A stretch of 64,000 nt of DNA from Norana najaformis (taxonomy: Eukaryota > Annelida > Clitellata > Crassiclitellata > Hormogastridae). Position numbers and translations under genes: made by a program. Position 1 is the first letter of the stretch. Every line of letters begins with the position of its first letter. The notes under the pieces were generated by a model. It was not told where the DNA came from, made no database searches, and saw nothing but the letters and a program-made list of their open reading frames with translations. Below are positions 1 to 12,443 of this stretch, in pieces. The stretch spans positions 26,364,953-26,428,952 of the forward strand of contig OZ029916.1 in assembly GCA_964023275.1 (NCBI GenBank). Direction: 5' to 3'.

Positions 1-1226
1 TTACAATCGGGGAACACTTCAGAATGTTTCCAGATTCAAGTTAGATTATAAAGGCTTACTGAGGAAGATTGAAAAAGGCATTTAGTTTAAATGGGAAGGC
101 ATGAACTTGAATGTATGAAAGTGTATACCATTTAAGCATAGTTGGCAGTGATATGCTGTGACTGTGCCTAAAAGATATTGGAAATATTTTAGTTACTGTA
201 CTTGTATGGCTTCCACTTTGCTTAAGGTCATGTAAATGTGCAAAGTGGACAGCAGGTTGTGAGCTGGGAAGACTTGGGAAGATCTTTTGACCTGAGAGCC
301 TTTGGCCAAGTTTTCTTTCAACGGTGCTGTACAGATTTCTCTGTTAAACAGGATAGTGCCAGAAGCAGGGCTGTCTTATCGATTTTTAGTGTTCAATCTG
401 GACCAAAAGCAAATGGTGACCAATAAATTCGTGTGCCCAACTTTCTGCTGCATCATAACCTGGATTCCGCTGTAACACAGGTGGGATTCTTAACCACAAA
501 TTAATTAAGCCACACAGCATATCTTCAACATAGCACAACCTCAGCATAATGTGATATTTGGTATGACTGAAATGTAGTGCTATGTGGAGGTTCTAGTATG
601 GATATAATAATTATGTAAAATAAATACACAAATCAAACTGCAATTGGACCATATACAGGCCACAGACAAATCTAACAAACGAAGCTTTTGAGACAACTCG
701 ATTTTAGAAATGTTTGTTAGTGCTCTGTTAACACATTTTAGAAATAAAAACATTACATGCAATCATAAAATATGCAAACATCAAAACACCACAGTCAAAA
801 TGTTTGTTTACACATCATGCACAATCTTTATACTGTAATTTAGGCATGCAATGCTGAAGCAAGAGTTTCTTATGAAATATGTAAAGTAATGCTACTGATT
901 ACTGAAGCAAATTGTATAACAGTTTGCGAATTCATTCTATAATGCTTATTAGTCACTTGCTAGGGCAACTGCTGAAGGAGAAACATAAAAGATTTGAGCT
1001 TTAAAAATTAGTTATTTGTCAATTCAGAAGTATCAAAACATGAATAAACTCTTCATGTTATTGTCCAGAGAAGTCAGTCTTGTGATTTAACATCCAAGTC
1101 CTGCATATTAAGCTGCCAGCTCTTAAAAGGAACCTGCAGGACGCAAAGAACCGGAAACATACTTCTGATCCCATTGGCTGATGAAGTAAGGCTTATTTTC
1201 TTTTCGTTCTACTCAGTCGCTTGTGT
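1..1226. other. left flank, no gene recognised
   Basis: AT-rich sequence with only short unsupported reading frames on both strands. I see no family-like protein, splice-consistent exon or RNA gene here. Confidence 0.5.
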
Positions 1227-1400
1227 CATTTCGTTTTCAGCCTAAGGCCTACCTTTTCAAATTGCTTATCCACCACAGGCTGCCTTTCTGTCTTAGTGAA
1301 CTGACCTTCTGGATATTGACCTGATTGTGGCTTGGCTTTGGTTGAAGCCTTCTGTATTAGACACCGGTCGGCACAATGAAAGTTACTAATTACCTTACCT
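1227..1400 (+). mobile_element. LINE 3' end, family C (plus)
   Basis: The end of a non-LTR retrotransposon. It matches, in opposite orientation, the copies near 15301-15605 and 62820-63110. Shared blocks include the sequence around 'ccaccacaggctgcctttct' and the 3' untranslated part 'gaccttctggatattgacct'. It is truncated at the 5' end and diverged from its relatives. Confidence 0.6.
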
Positions 1401-1497
1401 TACTGACCAAATGATAAGATTCTCTGTACGAATTCCTTCCAGTCATGCCCATAATAACAGCACCACAGGCCTAGTTTTGCATAAAGACTGTTTAGAC

Positions 1498-1562
1498 AGT
1501 GGCCCAGTCAGTTGTACACTAGAATTCTGATGCAATGATCATGAGTTCGAGCCAGCTGAACA
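1498..1562 (+). mobile_element. tRNA-like SINE head
   Basis: An A-box-like block (tggcccagtcagttgtac) is followed about 35 bases later by a B-box-like block (gagttcgagcc), the spacing of a pol III internal promoter. I cannot fold a convincing cloverleaf, so I read it as the 5' head of a tRNA-derived SINE rather than a working tRNA gene. Confidence 0.4.
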
Positions 1563-1987
1563 CATGCTAAGTGAAGACTACAAGTACGTTTGGTTGTGCA
1601 TGACTGCTACTGTCACTGTGCAGATTTTTTGAATTAGCACCAGCTGCAAAGTCAACAAATCAAGAGAAAGTTGTACAATGTCTAGGATTTTTGACCTTGC
1701 TAGCTCAAGACCCAGAAAAAGAAAATGAACAGCTTCTTTACATCCAACTGTGGTATATGGATGACAGGTCTTACTTTTTAGATATCATGATTAATTTTAT
1801 TATTTTAGGTGCTGAAATATAAAATGTAAATAGGATAAAATGACTTCTCTTGTGACACCAGTTGACTGCATTGTCAGTGTTTTGTTATTATTTATTACAA
1901 GCACACACCAAACAAATTAATCAAAAATCTGCAATACTGTATCATGGTTTCCTGGAAACTACAGCTTGTTGATAAGAAAACCTTCAT

Positions 1988-2384
1988 GGGGTCATCCGTA
2001 AAGGATGTCTGCAAACAGGAACTAATTTGGATCCCTCCATTGCTTTGTCCGAATTTGGAATTCTACTCCCCATCCCCTCTGCAGACATCCACACTCCAGC
2101 AGAGTACTAAGGCCCTGATAAGGCTACCCTGCTGATCTTACAGGGCTAAATTTGCTATGGGGGGGGGGTATTCTGATACTGCTGTGTCCAGCAAACTGAC
2201 TCTAATTGGATCCAAAAGACAGAGACTGTCTACAGTCTGAATGCAGTTGGTATTTAAGGCTGACTGTATGGAAACTACTGTATGTGCCAAATTTAGATGT
2301 GGATGTCTGCATAGTACCTTCCCTTGTCCATATCTGGGTGACCCTGATCTACCCCCTCTTCAAGTACCCTTAATGGACGACCCC
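1988..2384. mobile_element. MITE-like nonautonomous element, copy 1
   Basis: The left end reads ggggtcatccgtaaag and the right end cttaatggacgacccc, whose reverse complement is nearly the same, so the element has terminal inverted repeats of about 16 bases. A diverged second copy starts at 49202. Inside, two pyrimidine-rich halves (around 2030-2095 and 2300-2365) resemble each other. No transposase is encoded. I could not find a clear target-site duplication. Confidence 0.5.
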
Positions 2385-2440
2385 AAGCAACACTTCTATG
2401 GACTATTTTGATGTAAAGTATCAGTTAACCGTTCTACAAT

Positions 2441-2446
2441 TTTATT
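2441..2446 (-). terminator. possible poly(A) signal of NAPE-PLD
   Basis: AATAAA on the minus strand, 81 bases downstream of the NAPE-PLD stop codon at 2527-2529. This would give a short 3' UTR. The position is plausible, but the motif is common in AT-rich DNA. Confidence 0.45.
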
Positions 2447-2526
2447 ATTATATGGAATAAAAATGTGTCTTGTAATTGCCTGAATATCGTCGGCAAATGT
2501 TCATGAAAACTGATAGCAGAAATTTT

Positions 2527-5500
2527 TCATTTCTCTAAAAACTTAGATCTGCCTGGGTTGACTGTGAAGAAATCATCATTTGAAGCTTCTTCCTCCTCAA
2601 CTGTGTGAAGCTGTTTCTGCAAATCATGAGTCCTTTCTCTAGCTTCATCAGCTTCATCATCTGAAGATTCCTCCGCATCATCTGTGGGATGCTGCAAATC
2701 ATGAATCCTTTGTCTAGGCTCTAGATATGGCTATCAAGCAAAACATTTATCAAAAGTTAGTAAGCAAAATATTTATCAAAAGCTAGTAAACAAAACATTA
2801 ACCAAAGGTGTTGTTTAACATAATTTCATAATTTAAATATTCACACTCTATCCAAGATTCCTAAGTTTCATTTGCTTGTATTTGTATACCAAGCAATTCA
2901 TTGGCTACTGCCAACTGTATTTATTTTACTTGTCATCAGATATATATATCACTCTTACAGTAATAATAATAAGATGATTTATAGTTTAGCTGAACAAGAT
3001 ACAGATCCCTGCATTCCTGCTCATAGCACTACCTTGTGTTCCCATAGTCTTCATGTATCAGGCATTCAAACAGACGACTCACTAGAGATCACAGCAGATT
3101 CAATACTTTTATGAAAGCCTATAAAGATTACTTGATATATCATTAGCATTACATTGCTTCAATAATATTTTCCAATACAAACAGGTTCAATAAACTTTTT
3201 TCATGCCTTAAAACGTCTGTGAATTTTACTTTTTCATGCTATTATTAATTATCATTTCTCGGTAAATATGTGTTCTCCATTGTAAACACCATAAGCTTTG
3301 TGAGGGCTCATGATCGACAATGTTTAAAATAAATGGACTATTTCCACAGTTCTTATTATGACATAAGCTGCAAGTAATTTATTGTCTCATGAATATTGTT
3401 TATCTTTTCAACTTTCTGTTGGCAAAGAAATAAACCAAACTACACCAACAGAAACTGATTAATTTCAAAACATTTAAGTCACCTGTCCCTATGAAGTTTA
3501 AATTTGCAGCTATCTGTACAATATGAATCATTCAGTTTCTTCAACTGGTACATTTTTATCAAAGATTAACAAATCACATCTTAGTCAAATAATAAGATAA
3601 TCTGGTAAAATTCACCATTTTGTAGTAAGCATTATCTGGGACAAAATATTACAAAGATCTGAGATGGTGTGGCATTTAGCTCTGGTTGATTTTGATGTGG
3701 TATAACCCATAACCCATTAAGTGATTAACATTACCTTATATTCAAAGATAATGGTACAATGTATATTACTGCTGCAGTGACACTCGTTCATGCTGATGCA
3801 CCCAAATTACTTCAATTCAATCCTTGCATGCCTGTCAAAGTTCCAGTTGTGCTAACTCTAGTCCATCGTCAACTGTGGTGCTTGTAGATAAAACCAAAAC
3901 ATTCACATGTATCAGAACATACATGAGAAACACCACACTCGCTTTCTCTTGCACAGCATATCATATTCAAGTCCTCCTGCTGGCACATGCCTCATGTTTA
4001 CGGCATCACACTAGCATACATCAGCGAGCTCCAGTCTGCTTCAAACACATTTGTTCAGGCCAGTTAAATGATCGGTAACATGTGCGGCACTTTTGTGAGG
4101 TGCTTAACACGCGCTGTATCAAGTGTCTTGATACACACAAACATACATGTTACCATGCCTATAGAGTCTAAACATTACAGTTTCAGGTTAGTACCTCTGT
4201 AGACAGATTAAACGTTGCCCAGTGGATTCCAATGGACTTCTTTGCGTTGACATTCCTGTGTATTTTCAGTGCATCTTTTGGATTAATGTGCTGGCACTTC
4301 ATGAACCACCTAAACATCAAATGCAGTGTTGCAGTTCACAGCCATAAGGCATACCTGTGTCCACAGGGCTCCCAAAGCCAGTATTACTGACAAGTAGCTA
4401 GTTCTGCAAGAGGTGCAACTACACATGCATGCATGTATGTATGTACATATAAATAAATATTTATCCTAACATTTATACAGCACTGCTTAAGAACCTCACA
4501 AATGCACTGAAACATGGCTATCATATAAAAAAGTGTCTCAAGAAGTGCTATTTAATACGCCAAAAACAAGCATCATCTTCATCAGCTACATCAGTTCCCA
4601 AGTCCTGACACCAGCAACTGGGTGACGATGGGTGCAAAATAAATTATCTCCATCTGTAGGTCATCTGTCAAATCTAGTGCTATTCTCACCAATACCAATA
4701 AAATACAACGGATCTATCCATAGTCAAGGACAAATCAGTTTCATTATCATTCACTCTGTTTCTATAATCTGCTGCCTAATAAAGCCATCTGGTTGCCTCA
4801 GACAACTCAACTGAAAGCCATTGAAAAACCAGTGCAAACACAATGTAGTAATACTGAAATGCCACTAGTGTACAGCTCAGTACTGCAATCTATAATCGAA
4901 CATAAATAGTTAGACACCAAAGGCAAGGTGAACAAGATGGTATTCAGCACAAAAGCCGTTTAGTTGTAGAAATTCAGAGCTGGGACTTTCCACCTACCAA
5001 AGGCAAGGTGAACAAAAATGATTTTACAAACAGCATAACTTCTTTTGCTGCTTAGTCATGGGCATTTTGAGTTTGGACATTCCAAATACCAGTACCAAAT
5101 GCCAGGCGAATTAGACCTCTTATAAGTTCAAAAGCTCAAACTCTTCAGCTGCTTAGTCATGGACATTTTGAGTTTGGACATTCCAAATACCAGTACCAAA
5201 TGCCAGGCGAATTAGACCTCTTATAAGTTCAAAGCTCAAACTCTTCAGCTGCTTAGTCATGGACATTTTGAGTTTGGACATTCCAAATACCAGTACCAAA
5301 TGCCAGGCGAATTAGACCTCTTATAAGTTCAAAAGCTCAAACTCTTCAGCTGCTTAGTCATGGACATTTTGAGTTTGGACATTCCAAATACCAGTACCAA
5401 ATGCCAGGCGAATTAGACCTCTTATAAGTTCAAAAGCTCAAACTCTTCAGCTGCTTAGTCATGGACATTTTGAGTTTGGACATTCCAAATACCAGTACCA

Positions 5501-8500
5501 AATGCCAGGCGAATTAGACCTCTTATAAGTTCAAAAGCTCAAACTCTTCAGCTGCTTAATCATGGACATTTTGAGTTTGGACATTCCAAATACCAGTACC
5601 AAATGCCAGGCGAATTAGACCTCTTATAAGTTCAAAAGCTCAAACTCTTCAGCTGCTTAGTCATGGACATTTTGAGTTTGGACATTCCAAATACCAGTAC
5701 CAAATGCCAGGCGAATTAGACCTCTTATAAGTTCAAAGCTCAAACTCTTCAGCTGCTTAGTCATGGACATTTTGAGTTTGGACATTCCAAATACCAGTAC
5801 CAAATGCCAGGCGAATTAGACCTCTTATAAGTTCAAAGCTCAAACTCTTCAGCTGCTTAGTCATGGACATTTTGAGTTTGGACATTCCAAATACCAGTAC
5901 CAAATGCCAGGCGAATTAGACCTCTTATAAGTTCAAAAGCTCAAACTCTTCAGCTGCTTAGTCATGGACATTTTGAGTTTGGACATTCCAAATACCAGTA
6001 CCAAATGCCAGGCGAATTAGACCTCTTATAAGTTCAAAAGCTCAAACTCTTCAGCTGCTTAGTCATGGACATTTTGAGTTTGGACATTCCAAATACCAGT
6101 ACCAAATGCCAGGCGAATTAGACCTCTTATAAGTTCAAAGCTCAAACTCTTCAGCTGCTTAGTCATGGACATTTTGAGTTTGGACATTCCAAATACCAGT
6201 ACCAAATGCCAGGCGAATTAGACCTCTTATAAGTTCAAAAGCTCAAACTCTTCAGCTGCTTAGTCATGGACATTTTGAGTTTGGACATTCCAAATACCAG
6301 TACCAAATGCCAGGCGAATTAGACCTCTTATAAGTTCAAAAGCTCAAACTCTTCAGCTGCTTAGTCATGGACATTTTGAGTTTGGACATTCCAAATACCA
6401 GTACCAAATGCCAGGCGAATTAGACCTCTTATAAGTTCAAAAGCTCAAACTCTTCAGCTGCTTAATCATGGACATTTTGAGTTTGGACATTCCAAATACC
6501 AGTACCAAATGCCAGGCGAATTAGACCTCTTATAAGTTCAAAAGCTCAAACTCTTCAGCTGCTTAGTCATGGACATTTTGAGTTTGGACATTCCAAATAC
6601 CAGTACCAAATGCCAGGCGAATTAGACCTCTTATAAGTTCAAAGCTCAAACTCTTCAGCTGCTTAGTCATGGACATTTTGAGTTTGGACATTCCAAATAC
6701 CAGTACCAAATGCCAGGCGAATTAGACCTCTTATAAGTTCAAAGCTCAAACTCTTCAGCTGCTTAGTCATGGACATTTTGAGTTTGGACATTCCAAATAC
6801 CAGTACCAAATGCCAGGCGAATTAGACCTCTTATAAGTTCAAAAGCTCAAACTCTTCAGCTGCTTAGTCATGGACATTTTGAGTTTGGACATTCCAAATA
6901 CCAGTACCAAATGCCAGGCGAATTAGACCTCTTATAAGTTCAAAAGCTCAAACTCTTCAGCTGCTTAGTCATGGACATTTTGAGTTTGGACATTCCAAAT
7001 ACCAGTACCAAATGCCAGGCGAATTAGACCTCTTATAAGTTCAAAAGCTCAAACTCTTCAGCTGCTTAGTCATGGACATGAGGACCATGAAATTCCAAAC
7101 AACGAGAACAGACCGTGCAAATGAGCACTTAGAGTCAAATGCATTGTATGTTATGTAAGTAAGCTGCACTGTACATGTTATTAGAAATTTTATGCAAATG
7201 CATTCTGTTTTGAGGGATTTCCAGTTCATTAACTCATTCTCTTCGAGTTTTCTGATACTGTTCAAGTCTTATGTATTCGCACCTAACTCTTCCAATAGCT
7301 GCCACTCTTGTGAGTTTATACTATAATAAAACTACATTCATCTTCCTGAATCTTTCTTGCATTTCTGTTATTTTTATATGGACTACTCAACCCACAGCAT
7401 ATGCACAGACTTTTCCAAAGTTCATAACTTTGGTGTCATTTCTGTGGAGGTCTTCAAGCTCTCAGTCAGTTGCTTCACTGAGATGTTTATCAAAACCTCA
7501 CCTTGGCTTGTAGGCTCCAATTGGAATTGCAGCAAGATCAAATGGACCAAGGTGCTTGCCAATCTCCTTGAACAGGCCTTCATTATAACCCGTATCACCA
7601 GCAAAATAGAATTTACTAGACTTTCCCAAGACGCACCAGCCACCCCACAACGTCTGCAGCAAAATCACAATACAAGTATCATATGTTACCTCTACTCACT
7701 GCTTACCATTCATTTCCATTTTGAAACTAGAACAAATCCTGTTGATAAATTAGTTACCTGATACTGTGATTAGAACAGAATCAATGTCACAATAATTTTG
7801 CTTATACACAGACCTATGGTCTACGTAGACAAAAAATGTAACGCAAAGACTAAAAAAGTAAGGCAAAGTTCCATTACAGGGTGCAATCCTTATTCCTGCA
7901 GTGCAGACAGTATTAGCACAGCATGCTGCTGCAGTCAGCAGTAAAGAACTCTAGAAGCAGCTTGGTACTTTTTTCAGTGCCACATCAGCCAACATAATCA
8001 CAATGATGTCTATTATAAAGAGGTTTCAGAGTAAAAGGAGATCATGAGATTATGGTAAAAATTATATAAAAATACCTAGTAAATGAGATTGGCTCTTACT
8101 GACCTTGTTATCATCAGTTGCACCTCGTTTGCTCCAGTGTTGAGCAGGAACAAAAGCAAATTCCAGGTCTTTTACTGTATGCTTCTGCCACCATATGAGC
8201 TCTATGACATTCTGACAACCAGTACTTCTCATCCACTCTGCTACACCCTTAGGCACCAACCAGGTCAGGCTAGTCTTAAAACGTCTATTCAGGTCACAAA
8301 CTGTCTGGACGTCCAGGTGGTCATAATGATTGTGGCTGATGACAACAACATCTATAGCTGGTAAGTCCGCAACGCTACATGGGGCATCTCGGTAGCGTGA
8401 TGGTCCCATGTGAAACAACATGCTAGGACCACATTTGCTGCTGAAGACAGGATCAGTGAGGATGCGTACACCCTCCATTTGAACCAAAACGCATGCATGT

Positions 8501-10283
8501 CCGAGCCAAGTCACCCATATTCCACTTTTAGATTTGTCTGAATCCAAGCCCAAGAAGTCAGGCTTTCTCAATGGCAATTTCTCATCAAGTTCCTATAAAA
8601 GTCATACATCAATTTGAAAATCTAATGCTTCCACAGAAACTGTAATTAAATGTAATGTAATAGAACATTTACATAGCACCTGTTCATAGCAAAAATCGAA
8701 ATTTCTTTGTACACATGATAAATTATGTCAGTGTCACAATAAATGAAAAATGTCCAGTTCAGTCAAATGACTTTGTGGTTGAACACTTGCAGACAACTAT
8801 GATACATCTTAATCAATGATGATCTATCCAGATGATGCAAGATTCAAAGTCCCTGGCTGAGAATATATGCAAGTGAATGTGTTGAAGGCAGGCAACAACT
8901 GTCAACACTGGATAGGACTTCCACATGAGCATTGACTTTTCCAGCTAATTCAGTATTATTTGCTTACATATGAACTTGTTCTTAATGAACTCTAACACCA
9001 TTTAACAAAATGCCTCTGAAAAGCTTTTTGAAGGCCTTATCCAACTGTTCAGCTACATTACAATATAGTACTAGCTGATCCTTAGCTTCTTTATGATTCT
9101 GAGTAGTTTCTTCTGTAAGAGGTGCTACATAAATATACCAGTATGATTTAGCAATATAAATTAACCAGAAATTAACTTTAACTTGATCAGTACAGAGAAT
9201 ATATCAGCACTCTTGGTGAATGAACAGTTCCAGTGAACGTTAATGAAAAATGTTCTAGAAATTTAGGCCGTAAATACGGAAACTTCACAAATTCTGGATC
9301 CTGTCTGTCTCCTCCAATCAGGCATCAACAAAAAGAAAGTAGGAGTGGCTCTGTTGCAACCAAAACATCTTCCAGGCTCAACCAAAACTCTTCATCACTC
9401 TCAACTGCCATAAAAACTTCTGGGAGATTTTAGGCCATATTTCATTTAATTCATAATACTTTGATCTTTTCAATTTCCTGTTTTTTAACTTCAAAACTTA
9501 ATTCTCATGACTTTCTAATACCAAAGGACATGGCTCAACAAATCTGAGGTTTCAGATTACAAACACAACAGAAAGTTTTGTGAGTTCCAGTACTGTAAGC
9601 TGAAATTATTTTCCTCAGATCCAATTCCAAACATTACCCATGCTGTTTGTCTGACTGCCTGCCTACCTGACTCAGATCTTGACCTGGAACCAAACCCTTT
9701 TTCCACATCGATTTTGTTTTGACTGAGCGCCGGCGAATAAGCTGGTTCTCATGACTTACCTTTCATCGGGCACTATAGAAATCTCAAGTTTACGATTACA
9801 GTCCTCAGCTTAAGTCTGATCACAAGTGTCCATAATATTATAGTTCAGAAATAATGTCAATATCAGACAAATGATGAAGTGAAATGAAATCATATGATCA
9901 CCTCTCTAATTGGCTTCTACATAAAAGAAAATTTCTTTGGCAATTGGGTGTAAGTGTGAACACAAGCATACCAGTACACTCAGATGCACCGGCAGACACA
10001 CTGGTACATTTGTGCATACCTGAATATGGTGGTGTACACATGAATCTGTCTGCTCTAATCACCACATTCAACGTGAATGAATACAAATTGTGTACGATCT
10101 GACCTTTTTCTCTGGAATGTGTGATGATGATCCTTCCCAAAAAAACTTTAATGCTCCTTTTAGTCCTGGCTTCTGAAACTTTGTCCACTTCATCACATAG
10201 CATCTATTTTTGTCCTGATGACTATGATATACAGGATCAACACCAGGTATCAAATCAGGAGTTGTGTCAGTGCTTTCTGCCAT
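2527..10283 (-). CDS. NAPEPLD: N-acyl-phosphatidylethanolamine-hydrolysing phospholipase D, 5 coding exons
   Basis: Metallo-beta-lactamase-fold enzyme that releases N-acylethanolamines (such as anandamide) from NAPE at membranes. Coding exons in order: 10283-10104, 8592-8104, 7653-7502, 4309-4195, 2730-2527. Phases agree throughout, giving 379 aa (human about 393). Metal ligands are all visible: H147, H149, D151 and H152 in [10 protein letters not shown]212 in PAQHW, D243 in AGDTGY, H303 in GIHW. The ATG at 10283 was chosen because it is the first in-frame ATG after a likely acceptor (aatttag) and has purine-rich context; an upstream non-coding exon is probable. Exon 1 ([14 protein letters not shown]) is the most diverged part. 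The C terminus (313-379) is unusually acidic and holds an internal 25-codon duplication. The third intron contains the satellite array at 5051-7079. Very sure of the family; exon borders are inferred from splice sites. Confidence 0.93.
3960..4165 (+). mobile_element. LINE family D 3' tail (plus)
   Basis: The tail 'cacttttgtgaggtgctt', then a gcgctgtatcaagtg block and 'gatacacacaaacatacatg', matches the tail of the LINE copy ending near 27365. It ends about 30 bases from the donor of NAPE-PLD exon 4, in the opposite direction to the gene. Confidence 0.5.
4913..5050. repeat. degenerate edge monomers of the satellite
   Basis: Two copies of 'ccaaaggcaaggtgaacaa' (near 4918 and 4998) align with the array phrase 'ccaaatgccaggcgaatt'. 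The flanking gagctgggactttccacc aligns with gagtttggacattccaaa. These look like old, diverged monomers at the left edge of the homogeneous array. Confidence 0.6.
5051..7079. repeat. intronic satellite, 20 units of 100/101 bp with a 906-bp higher-order repeat
   Basis: Twenty full units plus a 15-base partial unit. Each starts near 'cttagtcatggacattttga' and differs by almost nothing except AAA versus AAAA in the ttcaa(a)agctc segment (100 versus 101 bp), a G-to-A change (cttaat) in the units at 5555 and 6461, and a variant first unit. Unit lengths from 5152 run 100,101,101,101,101,100,100,101,101, and the same nine recur from 6058; 6964 begins a third round that breaks at once. The block length is 906 bases. 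It lies in intron 3 of NAPE-PLD. No conserved reading frame runs through it. Confidence 0.95.
9650..9801 (+). mobile_element. SINE family A (plus)
   Basis: Contains 'gacctggaaccaaaccc', 'cgattttgttttgactgagc', 'gcgaataagctggtt' and ends 'tttacgattacag'. It is oriented with the ATTACG-type tail at the right. Diverged from the near-identical copies at 14358, 61440 and 63650. Confidence 0.6.
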
Positions 10284-12440
10284 TGAAACTAAATTATCAC
10301 AAACAGGAATCACATAATTAAACGAATTGCAATAAGTGAATTATGCTGTCACTAAATAACCAAATTGATGAATTTACTACTCAAAATCAAGTAGGCACTG
10401 ATTTCCACTGCTGTTTGACTGTCTATATGTTACAAATTTTCAAATTAGTAATAAGTACTTAATAATAAGTACAGTAACAAGTATTTAGCAATAACAGTAT
10501 TGGGGCAGATGAAATTTAAGATACACTGTCCAAACTAATGGTAATGATACTGGTATATGCTAATTCATCTTTTAACTTCAATGCAATATTGCATATTGGG
10601 CGATGGTTTGCTTAAGACCAGATAATGTCACAGCAAAGTAAAGATAAGAGACTGTGCATTCCTGCATTGCTACACACTCATTTCAAATACACATGAAATC
10701 TGCCCATAAGAAACAGAGCAACCAGTAAGCACACAGTTTGTTCACCCTACTTGGTCTTGATGCACAACCGACATTAGAGGCACTAGGCTTGCAAACATGG
10801 GGCCCAAGGAGAGTCAAGAGCTTTCAAGGGGCCACAACAACCTTCAGTTCATGACCACTGATGGATCCAAAAGTTTACAAGGTCATTCTTAACTTCCCTA
10901 AAAAATTTGACAACCTCTTTTAGTCATCATAACTCTGACAATTTTCTGTCACCAACACTTCTTACAATTGTTTTCTTCAGCAGGTCTTTTATTTCCCTTT
11001 GTGTCGCCAACATTTTAACACCTTTTTATCATCATTTTCAAAGTACTTTCATAATTTCAGAGATTTTAATGGCATTTCTTTTGCTTCCTGTGAGCCATAT
11101 TATAATGTTAAGAAATGGCCGATAATTGGGGGACATCTTGGATTTGACTGTAGAGCCACAACTGTCATCTGAATGGAGTGTAGTCTAAGTAAACTCTGAA
11201 AGTGCTCATGGCAGTACAGTAATACGCTCACTGCCATGATCGGTACATGAACCCAATTCCTCAACTTTGTCCAATATTGGAAAATTTTGAGATTTACATC
11301 ATAATGTCATTCATGTAGGGCAAACAAACCTAATCATAAAACTCAAAAATGTCTAAAGCGCTGCCTAAAAACTAAGTGCTGAGCACCACTTATTCAGGAG
11401 TGCTGTGTCAAATCTCACGAGAAGAAGAAAATCCAGATGTCATAAGACCAGAGAGAGATGGATAGAGAAGCTGTCATGGCAGTGTTGTAATAAGGCTGAG
11501 CAAAATGGGAAGGTGGCAGTTTGGATGGAAAAGGGTGAGTTATTGCAAAATTGGGACTTTAGTTTGAAAGCCTGAGAAGCGATAGAAAGAGAAGCTTGAG
11601 GCAGATGGGTGAATGATGGGAGAGGCAGATGAATGAAGATTACTGAATTAACACGCTGGAGATGATTCCAGAGTCGAGGTGCAGTTTGGTACATGGATCG
11701 GTTAGAGAAGTCAAGATGACTCAGCAATTATTAATTAATTCTGCATTTCTTATGTACCACTATCTAATGACTAAGCATCAATCAATGGCATTTAGCAATT
11801 GTCAGTTAAGGACTTGTCCAAGGTCCCTACACAGTAACCATCTCAAGTGAGGCTCAAACCCATGCTCTTCATGTTACAAGCTGAGCGCTCTGTCCAATCG
11901 GCTTCTATGCCCAACAAGCAGCCAAATGGTTAGAGCACCCGCAGAGTAACTAGATACTGGGGCACAGACAAGAGTGAGACAAGATGATGAGTGGGTAGAG
12001 AGGGTACATGGAAGGCAAGAAGTTTGCTAAGACAAGTAGGTTGGGAGAATTGCACAGTTACATGTCGTCTTTGAAATTTTACTTTTCTGGACTTTGAAAT
12101 GAATGCATTTGGGCATTTTCAACCAGTGAAGTGATATAAGAATAGAAGTGATATTTTGTTGCTTGGGTATCCTGATGACAGCTCAGGCAAGTGAATTTTT
12201 GATCTGGTGAAGACGCTTAATTATTTATTGTTTTGCATTATTAAGTGCCACAATATAATATGTCTAAGCATCAATCGATAGTAATGAGCAAGTGTGAGTG
12301 AAGGATTTGCTAAATAACAACTGTATCAGGAAGGCTTGAACCTTTACTCCCAATGACCACCAGATCTTGCTCTTGATCTGTTTTGTGAGCATACTCTTGT
12401 CTTTTGCCAGCACATATTCGAGCCTTTAGCCTTGGCAGAG
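10284..12440. other. intergenic, upstream of NAPE-PLD
   Basis: Probable 5' UTR and promoter territory of NAPE-PLD. It contains degraded repeat pieces: a LINE-tail-like stretch near 11440-11720 (minus strand, 'cgactctggaatcatctcc' type) and tRNA-like fragments head to head near 11850-11960. No gene was recognised. Confidence 0.4.
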
Positions 12441-12443
12441 GTA

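Noticed and set aside
1498-1562. functional tRNA gene
   Set aside because: A and B boxes are present but the acceptor and anticodon stems do not pair; a SINE head fits better.
5051-7079. CRISPR-like array of regular repeats
   Set aside because: Units are contiguous and nearly identical over their whole 100-101 bases, with no unique spacers, and the array sits in a eukaryotic intron.
7357-7761. 134-codon plus-strand frame
   Set aside because: Antisense shadow of NAPE-PLD exon 3, whose minus-strand translation matches the family (FAGDTGY).
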